Shown here piece by piece: positions 11,138 through 22,352 of a DNA stretch of 64,000 nucleotides. Below the pieces are notes generated by a model, which was not told where the DNA came from, did no database searches, and was given only the letters and a program-made list of their open reading frames with translations. The stretch is from NCBI GenBank assembly GCA_946811695.1, contig OX328125.1, positions 98,349,210-98,413,209 of the forward strand. The letters run 5' to 3'. A program made the translations under genes and the position numbers. How positions within the stretch are numbered: the first letter of the stretch is position 1; every line of letters begins with the position of its first letter. Source of the DNA: Gonocerus acuteangulatus. Its lineage: Eukaryota > Arthropoda > Insecta > Hemiptera > Coreidae.

Positions 11138-11478
11138 GGACGAGGTTAGCTCAGTGGTAGAGCACTCGACTAATGAACTGGAGGACCAGGTTCAAAACCC
11201 GAGCGTGCACTGAAGATTTTTTCTTCTAGTGCTGCCGTTCGAGGGGGTTGGATTTGGGGTCCCAGATCGTCCCTAGGCTCACCCAGCCTTTAATTATTTT
11301 AATTAATAATGTGTACCTTGGGTGCTAATGACTCTAGCAGTCGAAGCAGCCAAGGGGAAAATCAGGCGGCCGGAGCATAGTGTTGACCACACTATCTCCC
11401 TAGTGTACCGTATGGTCAAGAATCAGATACCTCTACAGTATCTGCCCCTCTGGGCCCTTGTGGCCTGTTACGGGACTG

Positions 11479-11480
<2 letters not shown>
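11136..11480 (+). mobile_element. tRNA-derived SINE with long body (family C)
   Basis: The head GGGGACGAGGTTAGCTCAG is followed by TGGTAGAGCAC (A box) and GGTTCAAAACCC (B box). The body includes AGCCTTTAATTA, GGTGCTAATGACTC, CAGATACCTCTACAG and ends TACGGGACTGAT before (TA)n. Three other copies share this order: 29935-30415 (minus, interrupted), 60105-60335 (minus, degraded) and a body fragment at 24418-24520 (minus). Family C resembles a tRNA gene in its first 70 bases, but the acceptor stem does not close, so I do not call a tRNA. Confidence 0.8.

Positions 11481-11541
<61 letters not shown>
11480..11541. repeat. (TA)n microsatellite
   Basis: About 60 bp of TA dinucleotides between the SINE and the Helitron-like element. 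It produces the Tyr-Ile tail of a spurious ORF. Confidence 0.95.
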
Positions 11542-11545
<4 letters not shown>

Positions 11546-11951
11546 CACGTGTCTGTTTGTTTCTTTGTTTATTCCTTATAAATCCTCACCGTTTGACCGA
11601 TTTTGATCAAAATTGGTATAATGGTAGGTCTTGATACAGGAAGTCTCGTAGGCTAAGTCAAAAACGTCTACCAGCTGTCTGTCAGTATGTTTGTTCCTTA
11701 TGCAAATCCACCCCGTTTGACCGATTTTGACCAAACGTGGCACACAGGTAGGCCTTGACACGGGTAGAGTCATAGGCTAGGTTAAAATCGTCTATGACTC
11801 ACACATCGTCTATGGCTTCGGAGATCACGAGTTCGAAACAATGAACTGAAATTATTACAGATTTTAATATTAATTATTTGGTTTCTAATTTATTTTTGCA
11901 TTTATAGATGCAGAAAGTAGGTGTAGCGTAGTACGCCGGGTAACAGCTGTA
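11541..11951 (+). mobile_element. Helitron-like non-autonomous element, ends degraded
   Basis: Same family as the bounded copy at 44214-44809: AAATCACGTGTCTG near the 5' end, TTTGACCGATTTTGA, GGCACACAGGTAGG, then a GCGTAGTACGC hairpin and GGGTAACAGCTG at the 3' end. The 5' TC is lost in (TA)n and the terminal CTRR is CTGT. The 5' module is present twice in tandem (about 11583-11668 and 11717-11793), an internal duplication absent from the other copies. Confidence 0.7.
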
Positions 11952-12342
11952 GAATATATATTTCTCTTCGCAAGGTATTCTCGGTCAATTATGATTATTT
12001 ATTATCAAGACTCTCATAACGCAGATGATTCGCAAGGGGTCAATTATGAAAATCTCTTTATGCCATTCTTTACTTCCTTGGCGCGTTTCTGACAGATTGG
12101 CTTCTTTTCAAAAGAAGGATGTCTTATTTCCTTGTCAAATTTTGCGAAGCAGAAAAAAACAAAAACGAAAAGAGTAAAGAAAACACATTATATTATTAGA
12201 TATGAAACATTGGCCAAAGTACCAAAAACGCGGTATGAAAATAAAGAATGATCTTTGCCGCTTTATTCTTGTAGAATGCTTTACGAGAAGATAGATGCAA
12301 CGATTAGTGAATAAAAATTGTATATAGATTTATATTATTTAT

Positions 12343-12520
12343 TTAAATTTTAACTTCCATTATTATTAACTACGAATTTTGGGACGGGTTGTCAACAGGT
12401 TACCACCCTTTTCTAGCCAGGATAGGGCTTATACCCTTTTTTTCTAAACAAGAGCCACCACCCTAAAGTGGTGTCCCCCACGACCTTTGGCACTCTCGCC
12501 TTAACACTCGCGGGGCCTCC
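12343..12520 (-). mobile_element. SINE family B copy
   Basis: On the minus strand it reads GGTGGTGGCTCTTG, CCCTATCCTGGCTAG, GGTGGTAACC, CCGTCCCAAAATTCG and ends GTTAAAATTTAAATAAA. The tRNA-like head is worn. It lies 5' of a (TA)n tract at 12604-12679. Confidence 0.75.
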
Positions 12521-12602
12521 TGTATATGATTAAAATTGTTATATGAATAATATTGGTGAAAAAATAATCGTCTTGTAGGAAAACGGATTTTTTGACCTTC
12601 AC

Positions 12603-12603
<1 letters not shown>

Positions 12604-12679
<76 letters not shown>
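12604..12679. repeat. (TA)n microsatellite, ~76 bp
   Basis: Generates two overlapping spurious ORFs rich in Tyr-Ile on the minus strand. Confidence 0.95.
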
Positions 12680-12683
<4 letters not shown>

Positions 12684-12689
12684 ACAATT

Positions 12690-13241
12690 TCTTTTGGGCA
12701 ATTTCTTTATCTGGTCGAAAAGTTCAAGCTATACAGGAAACTAGTACTAAAAAAATGTATGTAAATTTGTTCCAACGATCACATTTTACTGAAATTTATG
12801 GATGGTGACACGTCTATGAAGGATGTGTTTATTTTGCGCACCTCCTACGACAGGGGCTTTATTTATGAAGGAGGTCCTTAGCGGACTATACGGTCAAGTC
12901 AATAATGGACGTAGGGGCGTAACAAGAATCGATTATTGACTGTAATACGTGCCGGGACTGACAACAGGGTGCAGCTAGTCGGTGCTGACCAAACCGCCAA
13001 ATACATTAGGGACAATACAACTAGACTATATCCGCGTGTAGCCGCTAGGTAGCACCACCGCTCATTATGGCGGTAGATATAGGCGGGCTTAACACACCTG
13101 TCTCTCTCTCTCTCTCTCCAGCTGGTCGGGTAACGATTCGAGGCGTGGCCAGCTCCGCCCACCCCCTCTCTCCTTCAATCACTCTCTCACTCCCTCTTTA
13201 TCTCTCTCTCTCTCTAAATATGTGTGTGTGTGTGTGTGTGA

Positions 13242-13277
<36 letters not shown>

Positions 13278-13397
13278 CAGGGTGTCTACCGTTCTGTTGC
13301 ACCAAGCTCAAGGGTTCGATTGTACGACTAATTTGCAACAAAAAACGTTTTATAACATTCTTTGTTTTCTCCGCTGGAAATCCCACTTTTTTGGCTT

Positions 13398-13441
<44 letters not shown>

Positions 13442-14178
13442 TGGCTTCGACTTTTTTCCATTACAACGGCTATAACTACCCTAATTATTCAAATAGCATC
13501 AAATGTGAGCATACCGTTGGAAAGTAGATTAAATATGCGATCTTTCGACTACAAACAAAAAAACTTTAGAGTAAATTCAATAGGAGAAAATTCAAGCCTA
13601 AGATAAGAGTTTCAAAAGTATCCGAAATTTGGTCGTTTTTGATGTCTTTTTTGTCTGAGAAAAAATTATAATTTTGTTGTGCACTCTTCGGGAAAAACTG
13701 CCTCAAAGTGTTAGCTTTACAACGGTTTACCCACTTTTTTCTGTCACTCTGACAAAAATGAGAGTAAATGAAGTTTGAACGCAAAAAAACATAGATTTTC
13801 AGCCTAAAATCGTAATTTTCCCACTTATACAAAGCAGTTACATTAAGATGTGACCGATCGAGTATGTTTTGTATTTTTCCCCCCTATTTCGATTGTGACA
13901 CTCAGATAATTAAGGCCTTTAAAAAACCCACTATCTCTTTATTATTATCTATTATATGATCCGCGTCTCGGATGAGAACGTTATAATCTATCGTTAATGG
14001 TTCATCTTTAAAAGCGTTGCTGATTTTCAAAAATCACGCTAGTTTTTTTAAATTATGCAAACTGTTGGCAGCAAAAAAAAATTGTTCTTAGAAGCGATTT
14101 TTATTTGTAGATCTATCATATTTTTTATTGATTTAATTATTCTGTTTATTAATTCTGCATTTGGGTTTTATCTTTTAG
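12690..14178. other. Intronic sequence with low-complexity tracts
   Basis: Contains (CT)n around 13093-13118 and 13197-13215, (GT)n/(TA)n at 13221-13275, and poly(T) at 13399-13440. A solitary transposon-like terminus, CAGGGTGTCTACCG, starts near 13277 with no matching opposite end. ORFs here read through simple repeats and are not supported. Confidence 0.5.
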
Positions 14179-14213
14179 CTGACAAAGGCTACCAAAGAGT
14201 GGCCAAAACGTCT
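14179..14213 (+). other. Decayed hammerhead-like core
   Basis: CTGACAA, a GGCTACC/GTGGCC stem and CAAAACGTC align with the intact cores at 8623 and 9221. Both invariant G positions are mutated to A, which should abolish any activity. It marks an older copy of the same element. Confidence 0.5.
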
Positions 14214-14269
14214 CTTTTTTTTCAGAAATATTACAATCTACAATTCAATTGCACCTTGTAATTTGATAC

Positions 14270-15230
14270 AGGTTACTTGACCACGCCTCAGGTGCCACCA
14301 GTTGTCAGCCGAATACCTTCCTTGTTAGGAAGGATTCTAGGATGACCTGGAGTTACCTTACGCCATCCAACCACACCCTGCACAAGCAGAGAAGATTGGA
14401 GGTGAATGAGACGTGGCCTGTGTTATCCTGAGTAAAGTAATATCCATATTACTCTCAATTTATCACAATTATAATTTCTTTGATCACTCCTCGAATAATT
14501 GTTTTTTGTTCACGCCACAACACTTCATTGCCTATTATTTATGACATCTCGTGGCCAATTCTTGTTAAGGAGTCTTGGAGGAAAAACGTCCTTAGTATAG
14601 ATTTCTACAAAAATCATGTTTTCTTAGCGAAATCCCAACTATTCCCCGAGTGCTTATCACCAGTTTTAATCAAAATCCAATGCAGAAGGTGCTGCGTGAA
14701 TAAGTTGTCAATTGTACAGGAATGAAGCAGATTCTGTCAGGACGTCTTGACATGGCAGAAAGTCATGTATAATGGAAGTGTCAGTTTTTTTTTTATTTTT
14801 TAAAATTTTTATTTTAAGGCTTATCTGCTACTGGGACATTAGCACTGGGGTACCTGTAGGTATAAGAACTTAAACTTAAGCACTAAAAAATAACCAACAT
14901 CAAATTAAAACTAAAACATTTTTGTGAATATTCTGGAATAGAAATATATAAGACTTGGTTCGGATATAGGGACATGTAGGCATGAGAATATTATATATAT
15001 ATTCCCAGGGGGGGGGGGGGAAGGACCCCCATCGATATTGAATATATCCCCACAGGATGGCTGCCAACCTCATCCCATCCTCCCGGTATACTCCCCAGGC
15101 TCTTACTACTATATATGCCTTTTTAATAAAATAAAAATAAAAAACTTTTCACTCTATTTCCCATTAATAAAATATCATAATGGAAATCATGTCTTTTGGG
15201 AAATTGAAGGGCAGACCCTGAATTCCTTGC
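14270..15230. other. Intronic sequence, no gene recognised
   Basis: Includes a moderately GC-rich stretch at 14270-14430, a T-rich block near 14786-14815 and a G12 run at 15009-15020. No conserved domain recognised. Confidence 0.45.
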
Positions 15231-15305
15231 CAGGAATTCAGGGACTGCCAGGAATTTAGGGACTCGTCAGGAATTCAGGGACTCGTCAGGAATTCAGGGA
15301 CTTGT
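15231..15305. repeat. Short tandem array of a ~19-bp unit
   Basis: About four copies of CAGGAATTCAGGGACTCGT, with small changes (GACTGC, GACTTGT) between copies. Confidence 0.85.
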
Positions 15306-15464
15306 CACAAATGTGTATCGCAAGTGTCGTTATCTTTCACTTGATCTGAAATTGATTTTGGCCTGAAATACAATTGGTAACTTGGCAGTAAATTAAATTC
15401 GTAATTAGTCTCGAATTGATTTTAAAACGACAAGAAACGGCATCGGGTTTAACACGCCACATTA

Positions 15465-15674
15465 GTTATTTAAATTTTAACGTCCATTATTATAAACTAA
15501 GAATTTTGGGACGGGTTGTCTATAGGTTACCACCCTTTTCTAGCCAGGATAGGGCTGATGCCTTTTCTTTTTTCCTAAAGAAAAGCCACCGCTCCATAGT
15601 GGGAACCGAACCCACGATCTTTGGCACGGAGTGTTAAGTGCTCACGCCTTAACAATCACGGCCACCGGGCCTCC
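15465..15674 (-). mobile_element. SINE family B, full length with target-site duplication
   Basis: Flanked by a 13-bp direct repeat ACACGCCACATTA (15452-15464 and 15675-15687). The element starts GGAGGCCCGGTGGCCGTG, has a class II tRNA-like head, B box GGTTCGGTTCCC, body CCCTATCCTGGCTAG and 3' end GACGTTAAAATTTAAATAA. At 210 bp it is the reference copy for the family in this window. Relatives are at 7571, 12343 and 58335, with tail fragments at about 9003-9079 and 54160-54195. Confidence 0.9.
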
Positions 15675-15839
15675 ACACGCCACATTAAAGAAGCGAAAAC
15701 AAGAAACTATATCTCATACCCATTATTAATCATTGTTGTGTATTACTGATATAAAGGAGGAGTGTAAATAGTGGCTATATGCAATAAATGTACTATTTAT
15801 TACAAGAAATCAATAACTGATGTTTATTTACTTCGAAAA

Positions 15840-16053
15840 CATGGGCTTATATAGAAAACAGGGGGCTGGGCGAATTTCGGGGGGGGGACTGAGAGCATTT
15901 GTGTGTTATGGAATACTAACAATCTAGAACATGGAATAGTTAGCCAACTAAACCGCTATTATACCCAAAAAGAATTTATTTTAAGGTTTTCATGAAACAT
16001 TCTTACCGATTTCGACAGGGAGGGGGCTCCAGCCCCCCTAATATACGCCCAAG
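15840..16053 (+). mobile_element. hAT-type MITE (CATGGGC family), copy 1
   Basis: Begins CATGGGCTTATATAG and ends ATATACGCCCAAG. Its interior (GAATACTAACAATC, GGAATAGTTAGCCAACT) matches the reverse complement of the copy at 22638-22916. Flanks TTCGAAAA and GTCTAAAA could be an 8-bp duplication with two changes. Confidence 0.7.
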
Positions 16054-16351
16054 GTCTAAAATAACATTTTCATGATCCTAGGAAAGAAAAATAAATTTTT
16101 TTTAGCATAAATATGCTTTAGCGATGACTAAACTAAAAAAAAAAACAAAACACGTTACAAAAAAGTGTCTGCAGGCGTTCCCACTGGCGGGGTGGACATG
16201 TACGAAAGAGAAGACTGTATGTTATACAGTACATTACATAGGTTATGAAGATTAGATAGTTAGCCGTCGAGGTGATAAGTAAAGATGGAATGGTTGGGAT
16301 TCGGCTGAAGAAACCTCAATACGATTTTTGTTAAAAAAAATCTATATTTAG

Positions 16352-16385
16352 GACGTTTCGGCTACTCTTTGGTAGCCTTCGTCAG
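16352..16385 (-). ncRNA. Hammerhead-ribozyme-like core
   Basis: CTGACGA, extra A, GGCTACC...GTAGCC stem, GAAACGTC on the minus strand. The loop is CAAAGA here against CAATGA in the other copies, so the stem is retained while the loop varies. Confidence 0.5.
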
Positions 16386-16499
16386 CAATGAAAATACCGG
16401 AGGCAGAGGAAGACCAAAGTTAACACTTAAGTAACCATTGTGGAAGTGGTTACTTAAGTGTTAACTTTGGTCTTCCTCTTCCTCCCGGCATTTTCATTG

Positions 16500-16533
16500 C
16501 TGACGAAGGCTACCAATGAGTAGCCGAAACGTC
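16500..16533 (+). ncRNA. Hammerhead-ribozyme-like core
   Basis: Partner of the core at 16352-16385 on the opposite strand. All core residues (CTGACGA, GAAAC, GTC) are intact. Confidence 0.5.
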
Positions 16534-16610
16534 CTAAATATAGATTTTTTTAAACCAAAATCGTATTGAGGTTTCTTTAGCCGAATCCCAACCATTCCAT
16601 CTTTACTTAT

Positions 16611-17417
16611 TACATAGGTTTGTCGGGTGGACCTAAAGCATATTTATGTTCCTGAATTTGAGCAGAAGGCTCAAAACTATTATGATTTTTAGATTAGTTT
16701 TTTATTTATTTATTTTAAATAGATGTAATATAGTAATTATTATTCTAGGTCAAATTATTTTACAAATTTAACAAATAATTTCTTGATTACAGAATGAATC
16801 AGAATTGGTGGATCACCCACCAAGAGGTGTTCCTAGGCCTTTATTTTCAACAAGATAGTTCCTTTTGACTAGAGTCTAATTCCTCACCATTTTGTAGAGA
16901 TTATTTTTTTTTGTGTTTTCTATTTCCCATTGATTTTTTTTTATTAATGTCTAACATATTTGGCCTGGAGACATTTTGAATACACAATTGTGAAGATTAT
17001 CTATTTCCTGCGGGCAGGCAACGTTTTATTTTAAATACTTAGTGAGAAAGATTCATTAAAATGTTTTGAGCGTAATCTTTTCTTATAAAGTAGGTCGTTT
17101 ACCTGTAAATATTCACCCTTTTTTCCTGAGTCTTTCAAATCATCATATAACTTGAATTAAGCCCTAATGCAAAATACCCCACAAAAATCACTAAAATATT
17201 AATGCCAATATTATTATATATCATACAATATATTTAATAAGTTAATCAAAATGTTTATTTTTTTGCTTCTTTATGTTTATTAAATTAAAGATGCTGGCAT
17301 TAAACGAAAAATAATCTGGGGCTAAATTAATTGTATATTTTGTACTATTGACCGAACGCTAAATTTAAGTGAATTTAATAGAATATTTGTAATTTGGAAG
17401 GAAATTTAATTTCTTAC
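16611..17417. other. Intron, no gene recognised
   Basis: AT-rich and apparently single-copy. It ends at the splice donor of the next exon (GTAAGAA on the minus strand, 17411-17417). Confidence 0.5.
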
Positions 17418-17491
17418 CTGAAGGATATGTGTCCCTTGATGGTGTTCAAATATTTCGTGAGCAATATTCGCTGTCCGATTCGTCACTCCCG
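17418..17491 (-). CDS. trh: bHLH-PAS transcription factor exon: linker and start of PAS-A
   Basis: This 74-nt exon is too short to stand out as an ORF. The acceptor is a T-rich tract ending CAG at 17492 and the donor is GTAAGAA at 17417. It encodes (T)GVTNRTANIAHEIFEHHQ followed by GTHILQ. The last part matches the conserved lead into PAS-A (EIFEQHQGTHILQ-like) of Trachealess and NPAS3. The first two bases complete a codon begun by the last base of the bHLH exon (A + CG, Thr), and the exon ends in phase 0, exactly as the next exon needs. That double phase match is strong support. Upstream intron about 35.9 kb, downstream intron about 7.0 kb. Confidence 0.9.
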
Positions 17492-17774
17492 CTGAAAAAA
17501 AAATAGTATGATATTATTAATATCTATGCATACACATATTAAGGAAGTGTATACGTTTACATATTCACTATCAATCAATAGAAATATAATAATTTTCTCT
17601 ATAAATATATTTTAGTACAAAAATCATTTGTCCCAGAAATATTTGTTTTGGACCGATAATGTTTTGATCAGGATTTCTGGGGGGAATTAGATGAAATTCA
17701 GAAAAATCATTCACAATAGGCTGTTCGATTTATTTACGAGGAAATATCGACTGTCAATATCACTGGTTTATATG

Positions 17775-17813
<39 letters not shown>

Positions 17814-18390
17814 AGAGTTCCTTCTTGGTAATTAATAACGGTACACGATCATAAATATTATACAATTGCCATTTGACATTTTCGAGTCACAAAGACAAAT
17901 TGCCGAAATGTTCATTTTTAAAAAAAAATGATTTTGAGGAGCTTATAAAAGAATATAGGTTTAATAGTTAGTATAGAGGTACTTTTTATTAAAAAATACA
18001 GAAACCAAAGAAAGAAAAATTATAGAATATATATATTCAGTAAAAGAATGAGTAAAAGCTGTTATTGTTTAAAACGAAATAAAAGGTTTAGATTTATTCA
18101 TGTCATGAAGTAAGGTTTTGACTCCCATGTGTCTGTCCACGTGTCGAGGATTTCCAGCGGACGGCTACTTTCTCCCTGGTAATTATAAGTAGAAATGCTA
18201 ATGAGACAGCGTACAGAATGGTAATGTGCCATCGGTAGCCAGGAGAGAATGGTTATTGTAGATATGACAAGTATGCTCGGAGCTATCTGCCATTGTATGG
18301 TTTATCATACCCGGACCTTACCTGACACATTTAAGACTATATGTGTAGAAGCCAATGTACTCCCCATTAAACTATGTATGTTAAGAGTAA

Positions 18391-18466
<76 letters not shown>

Positions 18467-19272
18467 CTTAATGTATATACGACGATCCAAGTCACGGAAA
18501 AAACTCCACCAAGTGTTTAGTGCCAAAAGCTATACACATAAAAAAAAAATGTGCCTGATGGTGACGTAATGTACCTAACTTTTAATTTTGAAAATAATTA
18601 ATACTTTGTTCCGACTTTATTTTTATGGATTACTGGTAATTAGCTGAAAAACAGGGTTGAGGATGTCTAAATGAGGATGGCGTTGAAGCCCTAAATAAAT
18701 AAAGTTTTTAGTTTCTTTGAATTTATTCCTTCCCAACAGATGGGAAAAAAATTCGAAGCCATTATTTGAATAATTTCTCCAAAACGAAAAACTTGTTCCT
18801 GTGACATGAATGGCCGCATGAATAGGAAGGTCCAAAAATACATCAAATATTTTTACGGATCACCGTAAGGTGCAACTTTCTATCAGCAACAATGTGTGTT
18901 GCCGGTTGCAAGCTATGAAGAGGAAATAACTAGCGTTAGCCATATCAACGTTGCTCTTACACTGCAGGAAAATGTATAATTTTTTAAATGTAATTAAGGG
19001 GAGATACCTATAACGTTTGGAAAGAATCCCGAGTTAATTTATTACTTGGTTAGTAAATTTAGCTTATTTAAAAAAATCAAAAACAAATTTTATTTACGAA
19101 AAAAACCGTTTAGTTATACAAAACATTCTCTGTTATGAAAGTGTTTTCTGAATTGTGGAAATTGCGCTCAATTGTAAAAAAAAAAGTGTGCTTTAACAAG
19201 GACTACAGACGTAATTCGTCACTTCAAATTCATCAAGTCTTAATAACCTAGGACCTCATCAATATTTTTTTT
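17492..19272. other. Start of the 36-kb intron, no gene recognised
   Basis: Contains (TA)n/(TG)n at 17766-17813 and (AT)n/(GA)n at 18393-18466. ORFs at 18249-18569 and its antisense read the microsatellite and are not supported. Confidence 0.5.
18393..18466. repeat. Compound (AT)n(GA)n microsatellite
   Basis: About 52 bp of AT followed by about 21 bp of GA dinucleotides. Confidence 0.95.
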
Positions 19273-19276
19273 TTAA

Positions 19277-19774
19277 AGGCCGTAGCCGGGTAAGCATGGG
19301 TTGTCGGCCCCAGAAAGGTTTTCGCTTGAAATTTGGAGGATCAAACTAGTCCCTTAAAAGTGGCCTATAGCCAAAATTTCAGCTCTGAATTCACACCCCC
19401 ATAAGAGTAAGAGAATTTTCACAAAAAGTTTGGTGATTGTACCGAAACGGATACTCCGTAAAAAAAAATAATTAAAAAATAAAAACACGAAAAAACAATT
19501 GAACGCGATGCCGCCGAAAGGCGAATTAATTTTTGTCTAAAAGCCTTAAGAAAGATGCGTATTTTCTTTTTTTATTCATTCTGATCCGACAACTCAATCC
19601 TGAGATAAAAATAATCAAAGCAATTTCGATTTTATTTTTTTTATTCGACGGGGGGTGTGAATTCAGAGCTGAAATTTTGGCTATAGGCCACTTTTAAGGG
19701 ACTAGTTTGATCCTCCAAATTTCAAGCGAAAACCTTTCTGGGGCCGACAACCCATGCTTACCCGGCTACGGCCT
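19277..19774. mobile_element. MITE with 124-bp TIRs and TTAA flanks
   Basis: Left TIR 19277-19400 starts AGGCCGTAGCCGGGTAAGC. The right TIR 19651-19774 is its inverse. Both sides are bordered by TTAA (19273-19276, 19775-19778), the duplication expected of piggyBac or Kolobok elements. The 498-bp element has no ORF. TIR arms are almost identical, suggesting recent insertion. The termini do not match the piggyBac element at 6103. Confidence 0.85.
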
Positions 19775-20065
19775 TTAAATCAATTTTAGTAAAGGTCATT
19801 TAAAAATGCTGTCAAACACATAAGGTGAGAATTTCTTTTAGCTATCCCTGAAACTATAACAGACAAAATTTTTTTGGTGATACAGACCCAACAGTTGCTA
19901 TTTGACTCAATAATTCGCTACCAGTGTCTCTTGGAGCAACAATTTGTTGTTTCTAATTACTCAAGCCTCGAGAATTTTGGTTTAGCTCAATATGTTTTAT
20001 GTCGTGGATACGTAGTAATATTATCAATATTTCAAAGCATCAGCATCGATGATTTTTGAATAAAG

Positions 20066-20267
20066 CAGGCTACACACGATTCAGGCAGGCCTGTCAGTTA
20101 GACCTGAACAGTCCGCCCGAAAGCCGGTCGTCTGAACGGGTATATATTCCTGCCGTCTGAACAGTCTTAACTGACGGACCGGCCGGGATGTATGCACGTT
20201 CAGGCGACCGGCTTTCAGGAGGACAGTTCAGGCCTAACTGACAGGCATGCCTGACCGTGTGTAGCTG
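20066..20267. mobile_element. Small MITE with long TIRs
   Basis: Starts CAGGCTACACACGATTCAGG and ends in the inverse of CAGCTACACACGGTCAGG. The arms then share CCTGTCAGTTAGRCCTGAAC, and the centre is rich in repeats of CCGGTCGTCTGAAC and CTGACGG. About 200 bp, no ORF. A CAGG start suggests hAT-type, but I cannot see a clean 8-bp duplication. Confidence 0.75.
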
Positions 20268-21101
20268 CCTTAATGAATATCGTAGGCTTTTCAGAGTTTC
20301 AGATATACACACAATATTTTATGGGAGGATTTCGGTTTGATTTCTAAGATTATGTTGAGGTTCATCCGAGATCTTGGCCCAAGAACCTCCACGAACACGT
20401 TCCACCAAGAAGCCACACGATAACCTCCGCTTTCAAGAAGACACCCCTAGTGTAACAGAAGCGAAGGGAAGTTATGAAATAAAGCTGAGCTTGCCGATAA
20501 ATAAGGTTTGACTTGGACGCAGGTGGACGACGCTAAATTGTGCAGTGATGTAGGGGACACGAGGGACTGACTTTTAAGTGGTTGAAGGGTCGTTTGTTAG
20601 CCCTTCTGACGTGCTAATATTGCTGGGCATCATCCCCCCCAACACATCGGCAGAACCCTAACCAATCATTTGTTACCTTCTTCCTGGCCCTCCTGGTCAC
20701 TAAAAGGAGCACAGGCGTATACTTGGATACTTATTGTTCGTTTCAGGGAAAACAAACGTTGTTGTCATTGGTGGGAGACAATCTCCCATTCGGGTAGCAT
20801 AATGACTGGCTTGAGAAGTGTTAACATATCAAGAATCCTATGGTAGTTATTGTAACAGCATTTGTCACAACACACAAACTACGTGCGTGACCACTGTATT
20901 AGGGGAAGTTAGATGAATACCAGAGTATGAAAAGTCATGAGCCCCTTACTTAAGGGGTATATATTATATTAAAGTACAGAGGATATTTCATACTTCTTTG
21001 GAACTAAAAAACAATTACCTCATCCAAAAAATATAAACGGAATTATCCTTATGCAAAATTTTAGTTAAGTGGAAGTTCTCACAATAAACTAGACATTTTT
21101 A

Positions 21102-21102
<1 letters not shown>
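20268..21102. other. Intron, GC-moderate single-copy stretch
   Basis: 20340-20720 is GC-balanced against its surroundings and lacks repeats or ORFs with recognisable features. It may be a regulatory or conserved non-coding segment. There is no direct evidence of function. Confidence 0.35.

Positions 21103-21155
<53 letters not shown>
21103..21155. repeat. Poly(A) tract, 53 bases
   Basis: Uninterrupted A run. No SINE tail motif precedes it. Confidence 0.9.
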
Positions 21156-21157
<2 letters not shown>

Positions 21158-21342
21158 GGAATTTTTACAATTAAAAGGAAATTCAGTTATGCTGATTTTA
21201 ATATTTCTGTACAAAAAAAAAATGCTTACTCATTTCAATTTTTAAAATAATAAGTAGGAATTACTTACTTGTTAGACGTATCTATAAAAAACAAACTTCT
21301 GACTATATTTCAGCCTAAAAAAGCGAAGGGACATCTATGTGT

Positions 21343-21590
21343 ATATATATATATATATATATATAAATGTTTGTTCCTTATACAAATCCACACCCTTCGT
21401 CCGATTTTGACCAAACTTGGCACACAGGTAGGTCCTGATACGGCGAGTGTCATAGGATAGGTTAAAATCGTGTATGACTCACAGTTTGGAGATCACGAGT
21501 TCGAAACAATGAACCAAAATAGTTAAATATTTGCGTTATTATATTTTAATATAATTTTTTTGGTTTCTAATTTATTTTTGCTATTTCACT
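21343..21590 (+). mobile_element. Helitron-like fragment
   Basis: After an (AT)n tract it reads TGTTTGTTCCTTATACAAATC, CCGATTTTGACCAAACTTGG, CACACAGGTAGGTC and GATCACGAGTTCGAAACAATG, as in the copies at 11541 and 44214. Both the 5' TC and the 3' hairpin/CTRR end are missing. Confidence 0.65.
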
Positions 21591-22110
21591 GATAATAAGA
21601 GACAGTGCGGAGACGGGGTGGGTTTGGTTGGCCTTGTCGGCTCCCGGGCTGGTCGGCCCGAAAAACAAAATTTCTTTTGAATAATAACATGTCTATTTTT
21701 GAACTATACCCAATACGAAATCCATTTTGAAGTTTATTTTTCCGAGCTTCACAATAGCCGTGCATGGCACCTAGATCAGCATGCTTAGCATAAGCAGTCG
21801 TGTTAACTAAGCTTTCTTTAACCGCACAGGGAATGGAGTGAAGTTTCATTACAAATATGACAACCAACACTGTGCCAATTAAAATTGCGACTCCACAAGG
21901 TCGCTCAATTTTGAAAAGGATGATTCCTTTAGGCGTAGTCAATAAAATATCGAGGTCTGGGGAAAACGGACGAGAAGGGGATGGATTCATGAGGGAGAAG
22001 AAACGGAAATAACACCAGACCCTAGCGATTGACGTCCAGACAAACACCGGCCTTTCATTAGAGGTGCGTGTAAGTGTCGGGGCACACATGATCTCCTCTA
22101 TAAACACCAT
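21586..22110 (-). CDS. Unassigned 174-codon ORF with one predicted membrane segment
   Basis: I do not recognise this protein. The ORF is long for this AT-rich, frameshift-rich background, and the region is more GC-balanced than its flanks. Residues 1-70 are mixed polar, with a Pro/Ser-rich patch (NPSPSRPFSPD) near 42-52. Residues 71-90 (PCGVAILIGTVLVVIFVMKL) form a plausible transmembrane helix preceded by charged KIER. Residues 91-174 contain Cys95 and Cys120, a possible N-glycosylation site NTT (103-105) and a basic tail. A type II single-pass protein could be imagined. It lies inside the trachealess-like intron on the same strand and ends within a Helitron-like fragment, so it may equally be a chance ORF or an unrecognised repeat. 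Confidence 0.25.
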   Translation of the reverse strand: MVFIEEIMCAPTLTRTSNERPVFVWTSIARVWCYFRFFSLMNPSPSRPFSPDLDILLTTPKGIILFKIERPCGVAILIGTVLVVIFVMKLHSIPCAVKESLVNTTAYAKHADLGAMHGYCEARKNKLQNGFRIGYSSKIDMLLFKRNFVFRADQPGSRQGQPNPPRLRTVSYYQ

Positions 22111-22352
22111 CCAGCTCCTTCACAGAGCTAGGAATTATTAGCCAATATTACCCAAACCCCTCAATACCAACCCCTCCTTCTGACTCAAACCATTATAGTC
22201 TTAAATAGATACCCCAAGCTCACAAGTCATATCCTGTTGGGGGTAGGCCTTTCTTGCTTTAGCCTCCTAAATATTACTCAGACTAACACAAAATGCCAAA
22301 CGTTGCTCAGTATGCGTATAGATATTCAAAAGTTCAAGAATCTCTCCAGAAA

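Larger units (their letters stand above)
16275..16610. repeat. Inverted repeat with hammerhead-like cores (arms ~160 bp)
   Basis: Left arm 16275-16439, right arm 16449-16610, loop about 9 bp. Outer ends read ATAAGTAAAGATGGAATGG, as in the element end at 9096-9350, and the outer flank (GTTAGCCGTCGAGGTG) matches that copy too. The centre is different sequence (ACACTTAAGTAACCA), so this is a distinct inverted pair of the same element end and not a copy of the 7672-9079 palindrome. Confidence 0.9.

Noticed and set aside
13067..13606. 179-codon ORF
   Set aside because: Composed of translated (CT)n, (GT)n, (TA)n and poly(T); no real domain.
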